Source: Ciborinia camelliae
Taxonomy: Eukaryota; Ascomycota; Leotiomycetes; Helotiales; Sclerotiniaceae
Length of the DNA: 64,000 nucleotides
Direction: 5' to 3'
Assembly: GCA_025890175.1 (NCBI GenBank)
Contig: JANPYM010000002.1
Span: 4,240,957 to 4,304,956, forward strand
A program made the translations under genes and the position numbers. Position 1 is the stretch's first letter. Each line of letters starts with the position of its first letter. Positions 44,437 through 56,626 of this stretch are shown here, in pieces. The notes under the pieces were generated by a model. That model was not told the origin of the DNA, made no database searches, and saw only the letters and a list, made by a program, of their open reading frames with translations.

Positions 44437-46295
44437 TTACCACTCCATACTCTTTGGTCTGGGGGATCGCCTTCTGCTTTTCGTTCGCAAACTAGAGATA
44501 TGGGGATTGGAATACGACTGAGTAGTACTGGGCCGTGAAGGATTTGCCACCGTATCGACTTTAATTTTCTCTTCTAGAACACCTTTCAATAAGGCTACGA
44601 TGGCGGGTTCGTCGGATTCACTGGCACAATCGGATGACAAAATCACTGGCTCCATCAGCGAGGTTTCTTCCTTGTTAGATTCTCTAGTTCGGCTCGCATT
44701 TCTTGATTTAGGAGAGGAAGGACGGGGGAAAGTGACCTTGCCATGGGTTTCTGTGGCTGGAGTTTGTGGCATGTGTTGCTTTGCGAGTTTTCTTGCTTGC
44801 GAATTGATTGGCGGTAACGATTTGGAAGATTCTCCTGGTGGGGTTGGAGGGGGAAATGAAGGTTTGAATGGAGCAGGTGGCTCGGGAAACGGTGTTGGGG
44901 TTCTATCGAAAGTGGAAGTAGATGTTAGGGTTGTGTCTAACTTTGACGGAGCGTTGTCTCTCTTGCCCCCAAAGCCCGAGTAGTAAGAGTGGGGAGTTGT
45001 TGGTTCTACCGGAGAGATCGGTGTGATATTTGAAAACATATCTTCAGGGCTCACCATTGGCGGTGTTGAGATGGGAGGTGGAGGCTTAATCCCCCTGACC
45101 TTCTGCTGTGGTTTTGGCGGCTTTGGCTCAGAAACCAGTTTAGCTATCGGTTTAGAGTGTGTGTCAGCGACGAGAAGAGCCTTCTCTCCACGACCAAGAA
45201 TCCCATAAACCTTGACTTCTCCCGCGCAGATCCCAAGCACTGCGCTTGTTCCAGTGTATACAGCCTCTTCCTCAATTCCGGTACGATTTGCAAATACGAC
45301 GATGATCTCTCCGACCTGCTCAGCTCGAATAACTGGTTCCAACCGGGCGAGCCAGTATGCTAGGGTTTCCATATCAGGTTCTCTCGGCTGTCGGTGATAA
45401 GATCTGCCATTCTCTGTTGTCCGCCAGGCCATAGAAAGTACGACTACATTGGCCTTTTTATGTAAGATATGGTATGCGAATTCCCAAGCATTCCACGGCG
45501 CCTCAAATTTATACGGACTAGGTCGGAAGCTTTCAGCCCTTGAGAAATGTCGCAGAAGGGGTAGGGTAACTTACTTGAGATCCATACCTTGAGGCACAAT
45601 TAGCTGCGGACTGGCAGTAGTGACGTTTATACTCACGTTCGACTGATTTGGTTGGCCACTTACATATTCCGATGGCGCAATTACCGATCCCATCTATCTC
45701 GCCATCAAAAAATCCATCTGGACCTTCCAAAGCCCATTTTGAGTCTGTGTGGTATAAGAAGGACTTGCGATAATTCGAGATAGTTTCCCCTTCTTTGCTG
45801 ACAGTGATGGAGCTATTATAGTATTCGGGAGAAGCTGGAGATAATAAGCATTTGTGAGCAAGCAGCGGCAAACGAGCAGGAGAATGGTGTGTCTGTCTGC
45901 ATACCTGGCCATTTTGCACTGACATCAACCTTTTCCGGATAGCCGACAATGACCACACACTCATGCTTCAATGCGGTTGTACGAGCCCACAAAGATGATA
46001 TGCCAGATGTCGTTGGTTCGAGATGTGGGGAAATATGCTGAAGGGATTTGAAATTGTAACCTGAAGAGCGTTAGACGTCTACCGTGTGTTACCCAATTTC
46101 AGTCGTAGAATGCACAAGGCAATTGCGAATCGAGAAAATCAAATGTACATTATGCTTACCCGAAAATGCCAGCTCCGGTAAAACCAGCAGGTCCACCCCT
46201 TCCAGGTTTGACTTGGCCAATATCGCATCAGCGCGTGTCAAATTATTATCAACATCCCCCAAAACGGGCGAGAACTGAAGACATGCAATCCTCAT
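44437..46295 (-). CDS. NTA1: N-terminal amidase (carbon-nitrogen hydrolase family)
   Basis: Deamidates N-terminal Asn and Gln, feeding proteins to the Arg/N-degron pathway. Five minus-strand exons: 46295..46160, 46060..45905, 45834..45664, 45587..45575 (13 nt) and 45517..44437; 518 aa. All phases close and every joint restores family sequence (AFSG|YNFKSLQH, KWP|ASPEYY, IGI|C|MDL|NPYKF). The nitrilase triad is complete: Glu41 in LPELAFSG, Lys121 in NYRKSFLYH, Cys155 in GICMDLNPY. The Cys155 codon is split T|GT between exons 3 and 4. The fold continues through FAYHILHKKANVVVLSMAW and IIVVFANRTGIEEEAVYTG. Residues about 290-518 are a Pro/Ser-rich disordered tail, absent in yeast but common in filamentous fungi. 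A decayed relative lies downstream. Confidence 0.93.
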
Positions 46296-49049
46296 CTTGA
46301 CTCTACTATGAAAGGGAATAAAGACCGTAAGAAAAAGATATTACCACGAACGATTGAATTGAGATTTGATAGCAAGAGAAAACGGTGACACGAGAATGGC
46401 ATTTGAGTGTTTATATTTAACATTTAAAATAAATGTTTTCAGATTCAGGCCAACAGTTGGTTTGCTTGAGTTCCATCATGTCGGGCCAGGCGAGGGCGAT
46501 TGATTTGGTTAACAGATCCTCTTAATCGCCTTTCCTAAACGCCCTCGATGTCTCTAATGCACTAACATTTTATAACACGAGTCCAAGGTTACACTGAGTG
46601 TATGTTTCCCACTCTGCATTCAAGGTGAAACTCTAAGCGCTCAATATATTACAACGATTATTAGGGGAAATTTTGGATGTTGTCGACTTAACTTTCTGTT
46701 TAACCTATCGACCCCTGGCGAGGTTGCATGATAACCGCATCGTGTGCTGAAGCTGGATTTTATTTCGCATATGATTTGGTGCCACATTTGTCAGATCCTG
46801 GTGATGTGATGATGACTTGTTCAAAGCTTCTCGTAAGCATTACTATTTGTTACCATTCCCTCGGTACGGCGCTAAAACGTTGGATACGAGTAAATCATGA
46901 GGAAGCCACCCATCACTTTGGAGGCGAAAGATTTACAGTAGGTATTCTCAATAATCTTAAACACAACTCAACATAACATATTCTGGGAGAACCCAGAATC
47001 CAGATGGGGGCGGTAAAAGGTCGACCAGTCCAGTCCCAAATAAAAGATTAAACAAAATTCAACACAAACTCCGAGAAAAAAGAGGCAGCAAAAGCCAACC
47101 AATCCAGTCCCGAGTAAAGAACGGCTCAGAAATTATGATGAGGAAGGTTCTTACCGACAGAAATTGCACACTCTTTCCATGGGAACCTAACAATGGTTTG
47201 TTACTTCCCCTCCCCTTCCGTCCATCATATCATTATCATCATCTCAAACCTCAAACCTCATCCATCAAACCTCAACCATCAACCATCAACCACCAAACAA
47301 GATTCCCACCTCCCCCTCCCCCTCTCCGAGCACAAATAAAACCCTATGACCTATACATATAGATATACCCACCCCGAAAGCGGAAACATTACCACCATTA
47401 CCATTACCATCCCCATCAGGATATCTCTTACATCTATATCTTGCATATAAATCTCAATACCAATTCCAATTCTCCATCTCATAAGAACTTGTAACAGATC
47501 AGATTCAGATCATGACCCTATCCCCAAGTCCGAACTCCTATCACGTAGAATTTGAATGTAATTTCGATCCAGATGGAGATGGGGACGGAAATCCTAGCTA
47601 ATAAATCACTCAAACTCAAACTGCTCCTCTCCTACATGTCATAATAGAAAAACTCTCACTTCCAATGAATTTTCCATAGATAATGTTAATGTAAATGAGA
47701 ATGGGAATGAGAAATGAAAATACCTACCTGCAGCATGGTCTGTGGTGGTTCATCCACATCCACATACCCGACTGGAAACTTGAAACTTGAAAACTCACTC
47801 CGCGGTCACTTACCCTCCTAACCTCTCTCCTCTCCTCTCCTCCCGTCCTGCCCCACTTGACATCTTCCGAAGGACTTGTAGCATCTAACTCTACCCAAAA
47901 CCGAACCGCGCAGGGTGGCGAAAAAATAGAATTAGAATTAGGCACTCAACACAACTCAACATAATACCCTGTCGGTTGGAGCTTGATCAAGGTGAAAAAT
48001 ATTCGAAGTAGGTGGGAAAATAACAATAGAGATAGAAATAGAAACAGAGATAAAGATAACGAGAGGAGTGAGGTTAGGGTTCAGGGGGGTAGCTATCCTC
48101 TTCTCCTCACAAATTATACAATCGATGAATCGAATAGGAAAGGACTTGAGGAGGAGGAGGAACTTGACCAGACTTGACTAGACTAAATGAAGATAAAGGT
48201 GAATTGGATGGGATTGGATTGGATTGCTGGATGCTGAAGATGGATATGGATGGATGCCAGTATGGGAAGGAGAAGAAAACCCCCTCTCCTCTCCTCTTCC
48301 CAACCCTCCCTCTCTCCCTCATCTCCCTCATCTCCCTCATCTCCCTCATCTCCCTCATCTCCCTCATCTCCCTCATCTCCCCCCCCAAACCTAATCTAAC
48401 CTCGTATATGAAAACAAATCGCCCGAGACTCAGATGATTCATGGTTCACCCAGTCAGGGCCTCAGCTCAGGGTAGACAAGACATGAAGTGCCTAACTAGG
48501 TGGGTATTTACGAGTACCTAGATATGGAAAAATTGTGAATGAGATTGAGAAAGAGATTTAAATGTTTGTATGCTTGTATATGAAGAGATATATGAAGAGA
48601 TGTATGAAGAGATATATGAAGAGATATCTAGTATACCAAGGAAAGGTGCGGAATTGATGAATGGGATGAATGAGATGCATGACATGCTCTATTATATCCA
48701 GTCGATGAACATTGGTCAAACAAACATATGCGGCGAGACGTCACTCACGAGTGGCCTTTCATGGTTGTGATATGCCGTCAAGATAATTTGGAGAAAAGGT
48801 CGGATGAAATCGTATTGATGAATGAATGGGAATCCCATTATCCACATCCAAATAAATGCCTAATAAGCTCGATGTTGCGCGAACCCCCACCTCCTTTTGT
48901 GGCAAACCGATACTCCAAACTCCACGCTCAAAATCTTATGACAAGCAGAAATAATTATCTCCGTTATTCATACAAATTCCCAAAGTCACATTGACCACTC
49001 CCAAGATCCGTCCTTTCGTATCAACCATGGACCTGCCCCATTCATTGCT
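46296..49049. other. 2.7-kb stretch without a supported gene
   Basis: Frames are short and low-complexity. Notable simple repeats: (CATCTCCCT)n at about 48315-48380 and a 15-bp ATATGAAGAGAT repeat at about 48578-48630. CT- and A-rich leader-like sequence at about 47200-47650 suggests UTR, but no CDS is recognised. Confidence 0.5.
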
Positions 49050-49848
49050 TCATCTCAGGAAATGTAAGACGGCCCAACAGAAGGCAAAGAATATCACTAC
49101 CCCAACTCCAAATATCCACTTATCTTGCTTCGCACGTCTCTCAATCATCCGGATCGTATCACCCGATACACCCAAGGTGTTCGCCACACTATATAATCTC
49201 TTCTGTGTCCCTTTCAAAATTTCTCGTTGTTGTCCTAAATCACCCAAAACTGCTTGCCCTCGCGCCAGGTATTCGTCCAACGCACTGTGAGTATTCTGAA
49301 AGAACGATTGTTCCCGTAACGCATGCGTTTCCCTCGTGTAATCTCCGCTGTTCATAGAAAGTTGACTACCACTCCCACCGGGCCCTCCTTCTCTTCTCCA
49401 TGGATTATCTCGGGCAGCGGTCGCACTCGATGTATTCGCATACGGATTTTCGGGTGTCGATGCATGATGTGGTCTCCTTCCCAACAATTCACCCCTATCT
49501 ATCTGAGTTTGATTGTCTTCATTTTGCGACTTGAGCGTGGCAAACTGGGAGCGATAATCTTGTAATTCTGAGCGGAAGGTGGTTAGTCGTTCGTAGGCTT
49601 TCTCTTTTTTGGAGGGATTCAGTTCGGCGGATTGAAGGGAGGCGTAAGAATCAAGAGTTCGGGAGAAGGAGGTGAGAGATGACGAGATTTGACCCAGGAG
49701 AGACGGGGTGAGAGGTTGCGATTCGGGTGGAGAAAGAGATGAGAGATCTCGACGGAGGGAGGTGGATTGTTTGAGTGCGGTGTTGAATAAAGTATTCTAT
49801 GCAGGTTAGATTATGAACCCAGGGGTGCATTTGAGATGTACACACCAT
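49050..49848 (-). CDS. BOS1: Bos1/membrin ER-Golgi SNARE
   Basis: Qb-SNARE for ER-to-Golgi vesicle fusion. Minus-strand exons are 49848..49846 (the ATG alone) and 49796..49050; 249 aa. The donor is ATG|GTGTGT, the acceptor CATAG, with TCTAAC branch; splicing gives MNTLFNTALKQSTSLRRDL, the expected Bos1 start. An N-terminal helical domain is followed by a linker with GRRPHHAS and GGPGGSGSQ. The SNARE motif runs about FFQNTHSALDEYLARGQAV and GDLGQQREILKGTQKR (zero-layer Gln), with a final TM anchor (WIFGVGVVIFFAFCWAVLHF) and only two residues after it. Without the splice the frame lacks a suitable ATG before the SNARE N-terminal domain, which supports the start-codon exon. Confidence 0.9.
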
Positions 49849-51742
49849 GATGAAGTCTTGATATGTCCAAGACCAGGAATCGACCGTAAGTTTAGTGAGG
49901 ATAAGAAGAATCTTCTCCAGGTGTACATGGGATCAGTTGTCGATAGCCTCGTTTGAAAGCTCAACGTGGCTCCTCGCATGTTTGGATGTGGCGTTTTTCG
50001 TCGCACCTGAGTCGTGAGTGTCATCTGTGGCTTGTGATATGAGGCTGAACACAAGGCTACCACTGAAAGCTGAGAACCCTTGACAGGTGCAGGTGACATG
50101 AAACATTCCAGGTTATTACATACTAGGTAGGTACTACCTAGGTAGGTAGCTGGAGGTATTGAATGCACCAATGCACATGACCGCTGATCAGCTCTTCCGC
50201 TGATCAGCTCTTCCGCTGATGTATGTACCTATGTACTATGTATGATGTACCAATTAAAATTCCGATCCGGTCACTCCAATACGCGGATGAGATATTTCAT
50301 CCATGAGACGATACGATCGATACCTTATCCATATATGGATGGAACCCTACGGAGATACCTATTATTATGTAGGTACCTAGGTATGTACCTATGCACCTAT
50401 GTACCTATGCACCTATGTACCTATGCACCTATGTCCCTATGTATCCTCTCATCCTCTCTCGATTCCTCTGTACTTCGCATCATACCCGCTGGTACCTTTC
50501 CACTTCCAACTTCCTTCATACCCGCTGCCACCTTCCCACTTCTACCTTCCCACTTCCCACTTCCAACTTCCCTCATCCCTCGGTCCCCACAGCACAGCAC
50601 CGGCCCGTGATTTCTTCCTCCCACTCGTTCGTGTTCAAAGTCTTCATGCTCCATTCCCCATCACTTGATTGGTTCACGTCAAATGAATGTCGATGCATAA
50701 AATCCCACCTTTACCGTGAAGAGTGATGTCTTACCATGATATTTATATCATATCATCTTATCCGACCCAATCCCCATCATATGAAGAACGAATGATATAT
50801 TAATCCCAAGGAGGGAAGGGAGGGACCGACCGGTGAGGTATATTAATGAATGAGAAAAATGAAAAATCCATCGGCGCGTTTTTTCCAGTGGGAGTGATCT
50901 CTTTTCCATCTTCTTCATTTCCATGTCCACCCACCTCCGTCACATGTGATGGTACCGATACCCTCCCTCCTCTGTCCCTTCTACATAAACATCTAGCGAG
51001 GTACCGACTGATGACGGGAGATACGTGAGATTGATACCTCAATATTTCTCGACCGACCTACGACGGATGAGGTATGTACATCCTCCGTCCCCTCCTTCCT
51101 TGATTGGATTCCAAGAGACCAAGAGAGAGAGAGAGAAAGATTTGGTCCAATGGACTCCCTTACCTTCTCTCTGTCTCTCTCGGTGACAACACTTCAACAC
51201 TTCCAACATACTTCTTCGCATTACCTTCTTCCTAGATATTGTATTAATTGCATCACCCATTCTTACAGCCTCATCTTCTCTTTGCATCTGTTATCTTATC
51301 AAAGAGAACCGTAACCGGACGATCTTGACTTTCGCCAAAATTATACATACATCATACATCATTCATCATACATCATCATTCCTTTCCTGATCTTGAGTGG
51401 ATAGACAAGCTTGCCACGGTGACACCGATCGCAAGATTCGCAGACCTGTCACATCTTATTATCTTATGATCACCAAACGAATCAATACGAATCAATACAT
51501 TCAGCTCTTGCGCAACAAAAAAATCTCGACGGGTGGCCAGGGATCGATCCTTGATATTGTACGACGACATATATTCCCCAATTTGATCTGTTGAAGCCAA
51601 GAAGTGATACCTGGATTGCGTGGGTTTGGAAACTTGCGACACAGCCCATTACAAATTGTATGTTCAGACATTTTCCCGAGAAAGTTTACGTGCTAATTAA
51701 CATTTCCACACTAGAGCCTCTCCACCAATTTTTGAAATTACC
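49849..51742. other. Intergenic region with tandem repeats
   Basis: Contains a 16-bp GCTGATCAGCTCTTCC repeat (about 50184-50219), a 14-bp CCTATGTACCTATGCA array (about 50381-50440), a CCCACTTCCAACTTCC-type repeat (about 50500-50570) and a GAGAGAGAG run (51123-51139). TACCTAGGTA palindromes occur at about 50120-50150 and 50385. No gene is supported. Confidence 0.5.
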
Positions 51743-52246
51743 ATGACGTTTCTTTCCACGACTTATCTCGTACCTGGCTTATTGCTCAACCCCGCCTTCG
51801 TCTTACATCTCATCAATACCCTCATTTCACACCTCTTCCCACCCCCTCCAACGATATCAACATCTCCATATCCAAATTTCGAAAAACTGGGACCGATACG
51901 AGGATCGCAGTGGGCATTGGATGTGCACAAAGATGATGCGCTATGTTGGAGATATACTGCTGTGATGGTGATTATACAGGTGTTGATATTTGGACGGGTG
52001 AGTGGGAATAGAATTTCGATGAAAAACGCGAAATCGGTTAGGACGGAGAGGGAGAGAGTACGTAGAGAACGTAGCTCTATCATGGACGCCGAACCGACAT
52101 CTGTGAAATCATCGAATGGGCTCGATGGCACATATGAAGTGGAAAATGGCAGATTGGAAAAGGCAGAGCTTATTGGACGACATGACGATATGGAAGCTAG
52201 TGATGGAAGTACGACGGAAACGAGCGAAGAGGAGATCATTGTATAA
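51743..52246 (+). CDS. Small membrane protein, function unknown
   Basis: Single-exon frame of 167 aa from an ATG in good context. Two hydrophobic segments: LVPGLLLNPAFVLHLINTLI (about 9-28) and YTAVMVIIQVLIFGRVS (about 70-86). Between them is a short Pro-rich loop and a tryptophan-bearing stretch (GSQWALDVHKDDALCWRY). The C-terminal half is highly charged and Ser-rich (RTERERVRRERSSIMD) with an acidic end (TSEEEIIV). This layout is of small fungal ER/Golgi or vacuolar membrane proteins, but I cannot name the family. The N-terminal hydrophobic stretch could be a signal anchor. Confidence 0.65.
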   Translation: MTFLSTTYLVPGLLLNPAFVLHLINTLISHLFPPPPTISTSPYPNFEKLGPIRGSQWALDVHKDDALCWRYTAVMVIIQVLIFGRVSGNRISMKNAKSVRTERERVRRERSSIMDAEPTSVKSSNGLDGTYEVENGRLEKAELIGRHDDMEASDGSTTETSEEEIIV

Positions 52247-52836
52247 TGGTAAGGACCTTTACGAACATGACTGGTATGGCTGGCGTTTTTGGGAAGGGAT
52301 CATTAGAGATGGAAATTGTAAAAACGACGCAGGATTATTGATCGAATTGGCCAAAATAACTCAAATGGTGGTTGGTGTTATCGGTATATTGATTTGATGC
52401 ATTGGGGAGTGGAGTGGAGATACCTTGGAGCAGATACCTAAAAGATAAATAAAGCATGACCTATCGCATTCAATGTATACTGGTCTGGTCTGTATTGTGA
52501 GTTTTTCTTTTGTTTTGCTCGTCTGATACGAATGAAATGAATTTCTCCACGCACGAGTAATGGAATGCAATGGCATGACATGACATGACATGATTCAGGA
52601 ATCAGGATAGTATGGTATAGTAGAGTAGAGAGAGTATGGTTATGTTAAGGTTAGGTTGTAAAAACAGGTTGTGAGGTTAGTTTGTAAAATCAGATTGTAA
52701 AGTTAGGTTGTTAAAGTGAGTGTATGATTAATGTATGGATGGGTGGATGGATGGGATATGGAGGGGAGAGGAGGATGTCCTCTATCTGTCTGCGATGGTA
52801 CCTACATAGATGGGTAATTCCCATATAACCTGGAAG
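52247..52836. other. 3' flank and short repeats
   Basis: Contains a GACATGACATGACATGA repeat (about 52573-52591) and GTTAGGTTGTAAAA-type repeats (52645-52710). No gene is seen. Confidence 0.5.
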
Positions 52837-53071
52837 CTCACTCATAAGAATATACACTAATAAACCCGATTAATTTAGCTTTGGGTTCCAATAAGGTATG
52901 CTGGGCTCAACAGAGTATATAATTGGACGAATCAGCAAAGTGGATAGAAAATTTGATTCAAATGGATGGATATTGATCGCTTTTTCCTATCCACTTTGCT
53001 CATTTTTTTGCCTCGCCTCCGCAAAGTTGGAGATTATTGGAAAGGGTTTAGTGTGTATTCTTATGAGTGAG
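52837..53071. mobile_element. Fold-back / MITE-like element
   Basis: Ends CTCACTCATAAGAATA (52837) and TATTCTTATGAGTGAG (to 53071) are inverted repeats that continue imperfectly inward (ACACTAATAAACCC against GGGTTTAGTGTG). A second inverted pair, GCAAAGTGGATAG and CTATCCACTTTGC, lies inside (about 52936 and 52988). No coding capacity. The nested symmetry suits a fold-back or MITE. Confidence 0.6.
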
Positions 53072-55557
53072 TTTAGAGGGTAGTAGCTCTAAAGGCTAAG
53101 GTAACTTACCCATCGAAAAGAAAATAATAAAAATAGAATAAGAATACGAGTAGAAAAGAAATGTTCTCGCGCACAATCATCTTGCAGGCATCTTACATCT
53201 TAGAATGAAAATGATAGATTGAGCGGAACTTGAAAGTTCAGATTTGAAATTCGGATGCTTGTTTTATTCTGAAATGGTGATAGATACCTAGGTAGGTGGG
53301 TATCTATAATTACATTAGGGATTATATATATACTGTACGAAGTATATGTATGAGATGTAAATAAGCGAGAAGAATGAAGGAGGTGGGGGGCGGGTGGATA
53401 GAATGGTGTCTTCGGATTGGATTGGATTGGAGAGGGTTTATGGTTTGTGTCCTTCCTCAGGCTTCCTTTGTTATTGATTGATTTAATCTTCTAATTCATT
53501 GGCAATTGGGAAATCCGGGCGGTTGTCAACAAAGAAAGATAGAAACTAAATCACCAGTTGACACTCGAAATAGGATAGAGTTTTCATTATTGGTTTATAT
53601 GCTCTAACGCTGGTAAGTAGAGAGTGGGGGCGAGAATGTGTGTGAGAGAGAGAGGAAGAGAAAGAGAAAGAGAGAAGTGTGTGTATGTTTGTTGGGGGAG
53701 GGAGGGGCCGAGAAGTGTGTTTCATATGAACTTGTCACTTGGTGCGGCGTGTCACACACGTTACACATACACACAAGCATATGAGAATATATTAGCTTCA
53801 GATGTCAGCAATCGGATCAAAGAACTATGCTAAAGAGGAAAGGATTCTCATCTTCCTAAGAACAAGATCACCTCCTTACCTTATATAGGGAGTGATACAT
53901 GTGATGAACGTAACTAGCTAAATGATATTCACTGTCTACGTAAGAGCCTAGCTAGGCATGACACAGCGAGTGGAAGGAGAATGGGCTTGAATTGACTTTC
54001 TAGAGAATGAGTTGTATATCTAGAATGATTTCGTTGTCTGGGAAGAGTTCGTCCTGGGTGGGCCCAACTAAGTTTATTTTCCAATATATATTGACTTGGA
54101 ATGCTGGTTCTAATGTTGGAGAATGTAGATATGCATATGAATTGGGATATGGATGGGAGAATGCAACTTGAAGTGCCTTTTAGAGAGGGGGGAAGGTTTA
54201 TGGTGATGATGGAATGACGGACTGATGGAATGACTGGTTTGATATTTTCCTCATGTTATATTGTATTATATTTAATATGAGCGGTATTGGGGTGAGGGGG
54301 TATTAGGCATACTTGAGAAAGGGAAATGCCGTTATCTTCATGGAGTGCTTGCTTCACTCTAGGTTCATTTATGAGTATGAGTATGAGTATGGTTGAAGTT
54401 CAACTATAGTTTGTTTCGTGGGAACTTGGGATATGAATATTGGGCTTAAGTAGTTGATTGATCGATCTATGGCAGCCGCACTTTGGCACTTTGGCACCTG
54501 AAGACTCCGGTGGTTACGCGCAGATGTCTATAACTTATCTTCTTATATTACAGCGGGTGGTTCAGTTGACACCTTTGGATACATTTTATACAAATGGTGC
54601 CACTGAAGAATTTGTCCAGTGGTTAGGAAGTAGAAAGGTCACCGATGGATGCATCAACTGGTCTATTTAGAAATCATACCCCAGGGCCGAATTTCTCACC
54701 ACCAGTTCGTGGAGGTCACTTCTCTAGGCTCCCTCCCCTGGAATGAATCCACGTTCCTGAATTCCTTTGTCGTTTTTAGTATACCGGTATGTACTGGTTG
54801 CATCGATTCAAAAAAACGGTAGGATAGTATCCCGGAGTCCTGTATATATACACCAGGGCAATTGGAGATTTGCCGAGGCATCACATTGGTTACAAGAAAA
54901 GAATTCCTCTTTCACACTAATAACCTTTTCCGAGGAGTATCTTTTTACCCCTGGTCCTACCTTGCCTTACTTTACCCCTCCCTCCTTTCCTTTTTACTTC
55001 TATATGATCTCGATATTCATCAGGTCAGATCATATCTGATGCAAGAGGCAAACCTTCCAACTTGAGGAAGAGGGAGCTGGTATCCAAATAAGAAATTTGT
55101 ACGAAAACATATCGATGATGATGTCCTACCATTATTGGAAAAGCAGGAAGAGGCCCGATAGCGTAAGGAAGCATAAAAGCAAACGAGAGTTGACCAATAT
55201 TGAAAAACCGGCCACAACAAAGAGATTCAGCAGAATCGCCGACGAAATGACGGTTTTCTCTGGAGAATCTTCGCGCTTCGATTACTGCTGTGCACGTCGC
55301 TACCTTCAGAAATGACTCTGCTGGTATCCAGAACGGATATCTCGAGACCATGTCAAAATTTCACTTAACTGGAACCGGTTCTGCTGTGGCCTGCAGTCAA
55401 ATTTCTTGTTGAAGTGATGCAAGGTCTTGAAAGCTTTGTTGAAGATTTGGACTGGATAATATTTTTTTGGAAACAGTTATCGTTGAAATCTTGCATTGGA
55501 AGACTTGTTTGAAGCGGTGCGGGAATTCGGGGACATGTCGTGGCGCGAGGTATTGGG
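53072..55557. other. 2.5-kb stretch without a supported gene
   Basis: Frames on both strands are short. The longest, minus 55025-55351 (108 aa), has no domain. Simple repeats include GATACCTAGGTAGGTGGGTATC at about 53282-53303, a GAGAGAG run (53645-53675) and GAGTATGAGTATGAGTATG (54372-54390). Confidence 0.5.
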
Positions 55558-56213
55558 ATCAGGGTCCGTTTGGATGTCAAAATCCGCCCTTTTCAGCCAA
55601 GTACTCCGCCGTTTCATGCTAGAGCAGCGGAATCCGCTATGGCATCAATCCGCGCTCTCCTGTTTGTATGTATAATCCGCTACAGAATCCGTACTTTAGA
55701 AGCAGAAGTGGGATCAGAAGTGGAGCTTAATTATAACTAAAGTGAAATTAGACTAAAGGCATGAGATTTTCAAGATTTAGTGTATCAGTTGCGCCATTTA
55801 AGTGGTTGATTTGAAGCAAAAGTGGAAACGGTTCAATAGCTTCAAACGTTAATTTCTCTAAAACCTCATTTTTAAACCTTATTGTTTCAAACCTTTCAAG
55901 ATTATTTTGAAGTGTAGCCATATAAGTTTTGGGTATACCCACCAAGTCAAACAGCGTAGAATTCCCTCTGAAGAGAGCGGATTTTTGTTGCCGGAAAAAG
56001 CAAAGGCAACAAAAAGCTGTCTGCACTTCTTAATCCACACAATACAAGAGCCCGAAGAACTCCGGATTGTTTAGTACGATTTCAAAGGGATCCACTACCG
56101 CTCCACCGGGAATTTCACCAAATGCGCATTATTATGCGGAGTCCGTACCAAAACCTCCAAACGCATAGAGCGGAACAGAGCGGATTATTCTGAGGATTTT
56201 GGCGTTCAAATAG
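55558..56213. mobile_element. hAT-like non-autonomous element with degenerate TIRs
   Basis: The left end (CAGGGTCCGTTTGGATGTCA then AAATCC) and right end (GGATTTTGGCGTTCAAATAG) are imperfect inverted repeats. The subterminal regions are crowded with GCGGATT/AATCCGC words (about 55570-55700 and 55975-56200), a pattern of clustered transposase sites known in hAT elements. CAGGG-type ends also suit hAT. The middle has no transposase. Exact ends and target duplication are uncertain because both ends appear mutated by transitions. Confidence 0.5.
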
Positions 56214-56626
56214 GTCGTTAGAACTTCAGTGACAACCTTGGAATATAATAAATACAGTTGAAATGTTAGTGCTGATATAAAAGAAATATAGAGGTTATAT
56301 ACAGTATTATCCTACCCATTGTACGATAAAGTTTTGAAATATACTTTTGTATTAATAAATCATGAATTGTCATAGACAAATATCAACAAAGTTTTTATAC
56401 AAACAAGCAAACAAGATAACTTTAATAATAAAAATAAGAAATCCTTACTTAGAACAACGAATTTAAAGAATAAACATCACCCATGTTATTGAACACAATC
56501 TTTGCATCACTTGTCTCATCACCTTCTCCGATTTTGGTACGAAGACTATATCACTTTCTTTCAATTCGGTTCAACTACATACCCCACACTCCTCCTCACC
56601 ACCTCGCCACCTTTCAAATCGTCAAA
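56214..56626. other. Upstream region of the small cysteine-rich gene
   Basis: AT-rich left part, then pyrimidine-rich leader (about 56570-56620) ahead of the ATG at 56627. No other feature. Confidence 0.5.

Noticed and set aside
51528..51575. tRNA-like GGCCAGGGATCGATCCTTGAT
   Set aside because: No GTTCRA T-loop, no pairing acceptor stem and no A-box found on either strand.
55025..55351. 108-codon minus frame
   Set aside because: Lies in gene-poor, repeat-rich sequence and has no supporting motif.
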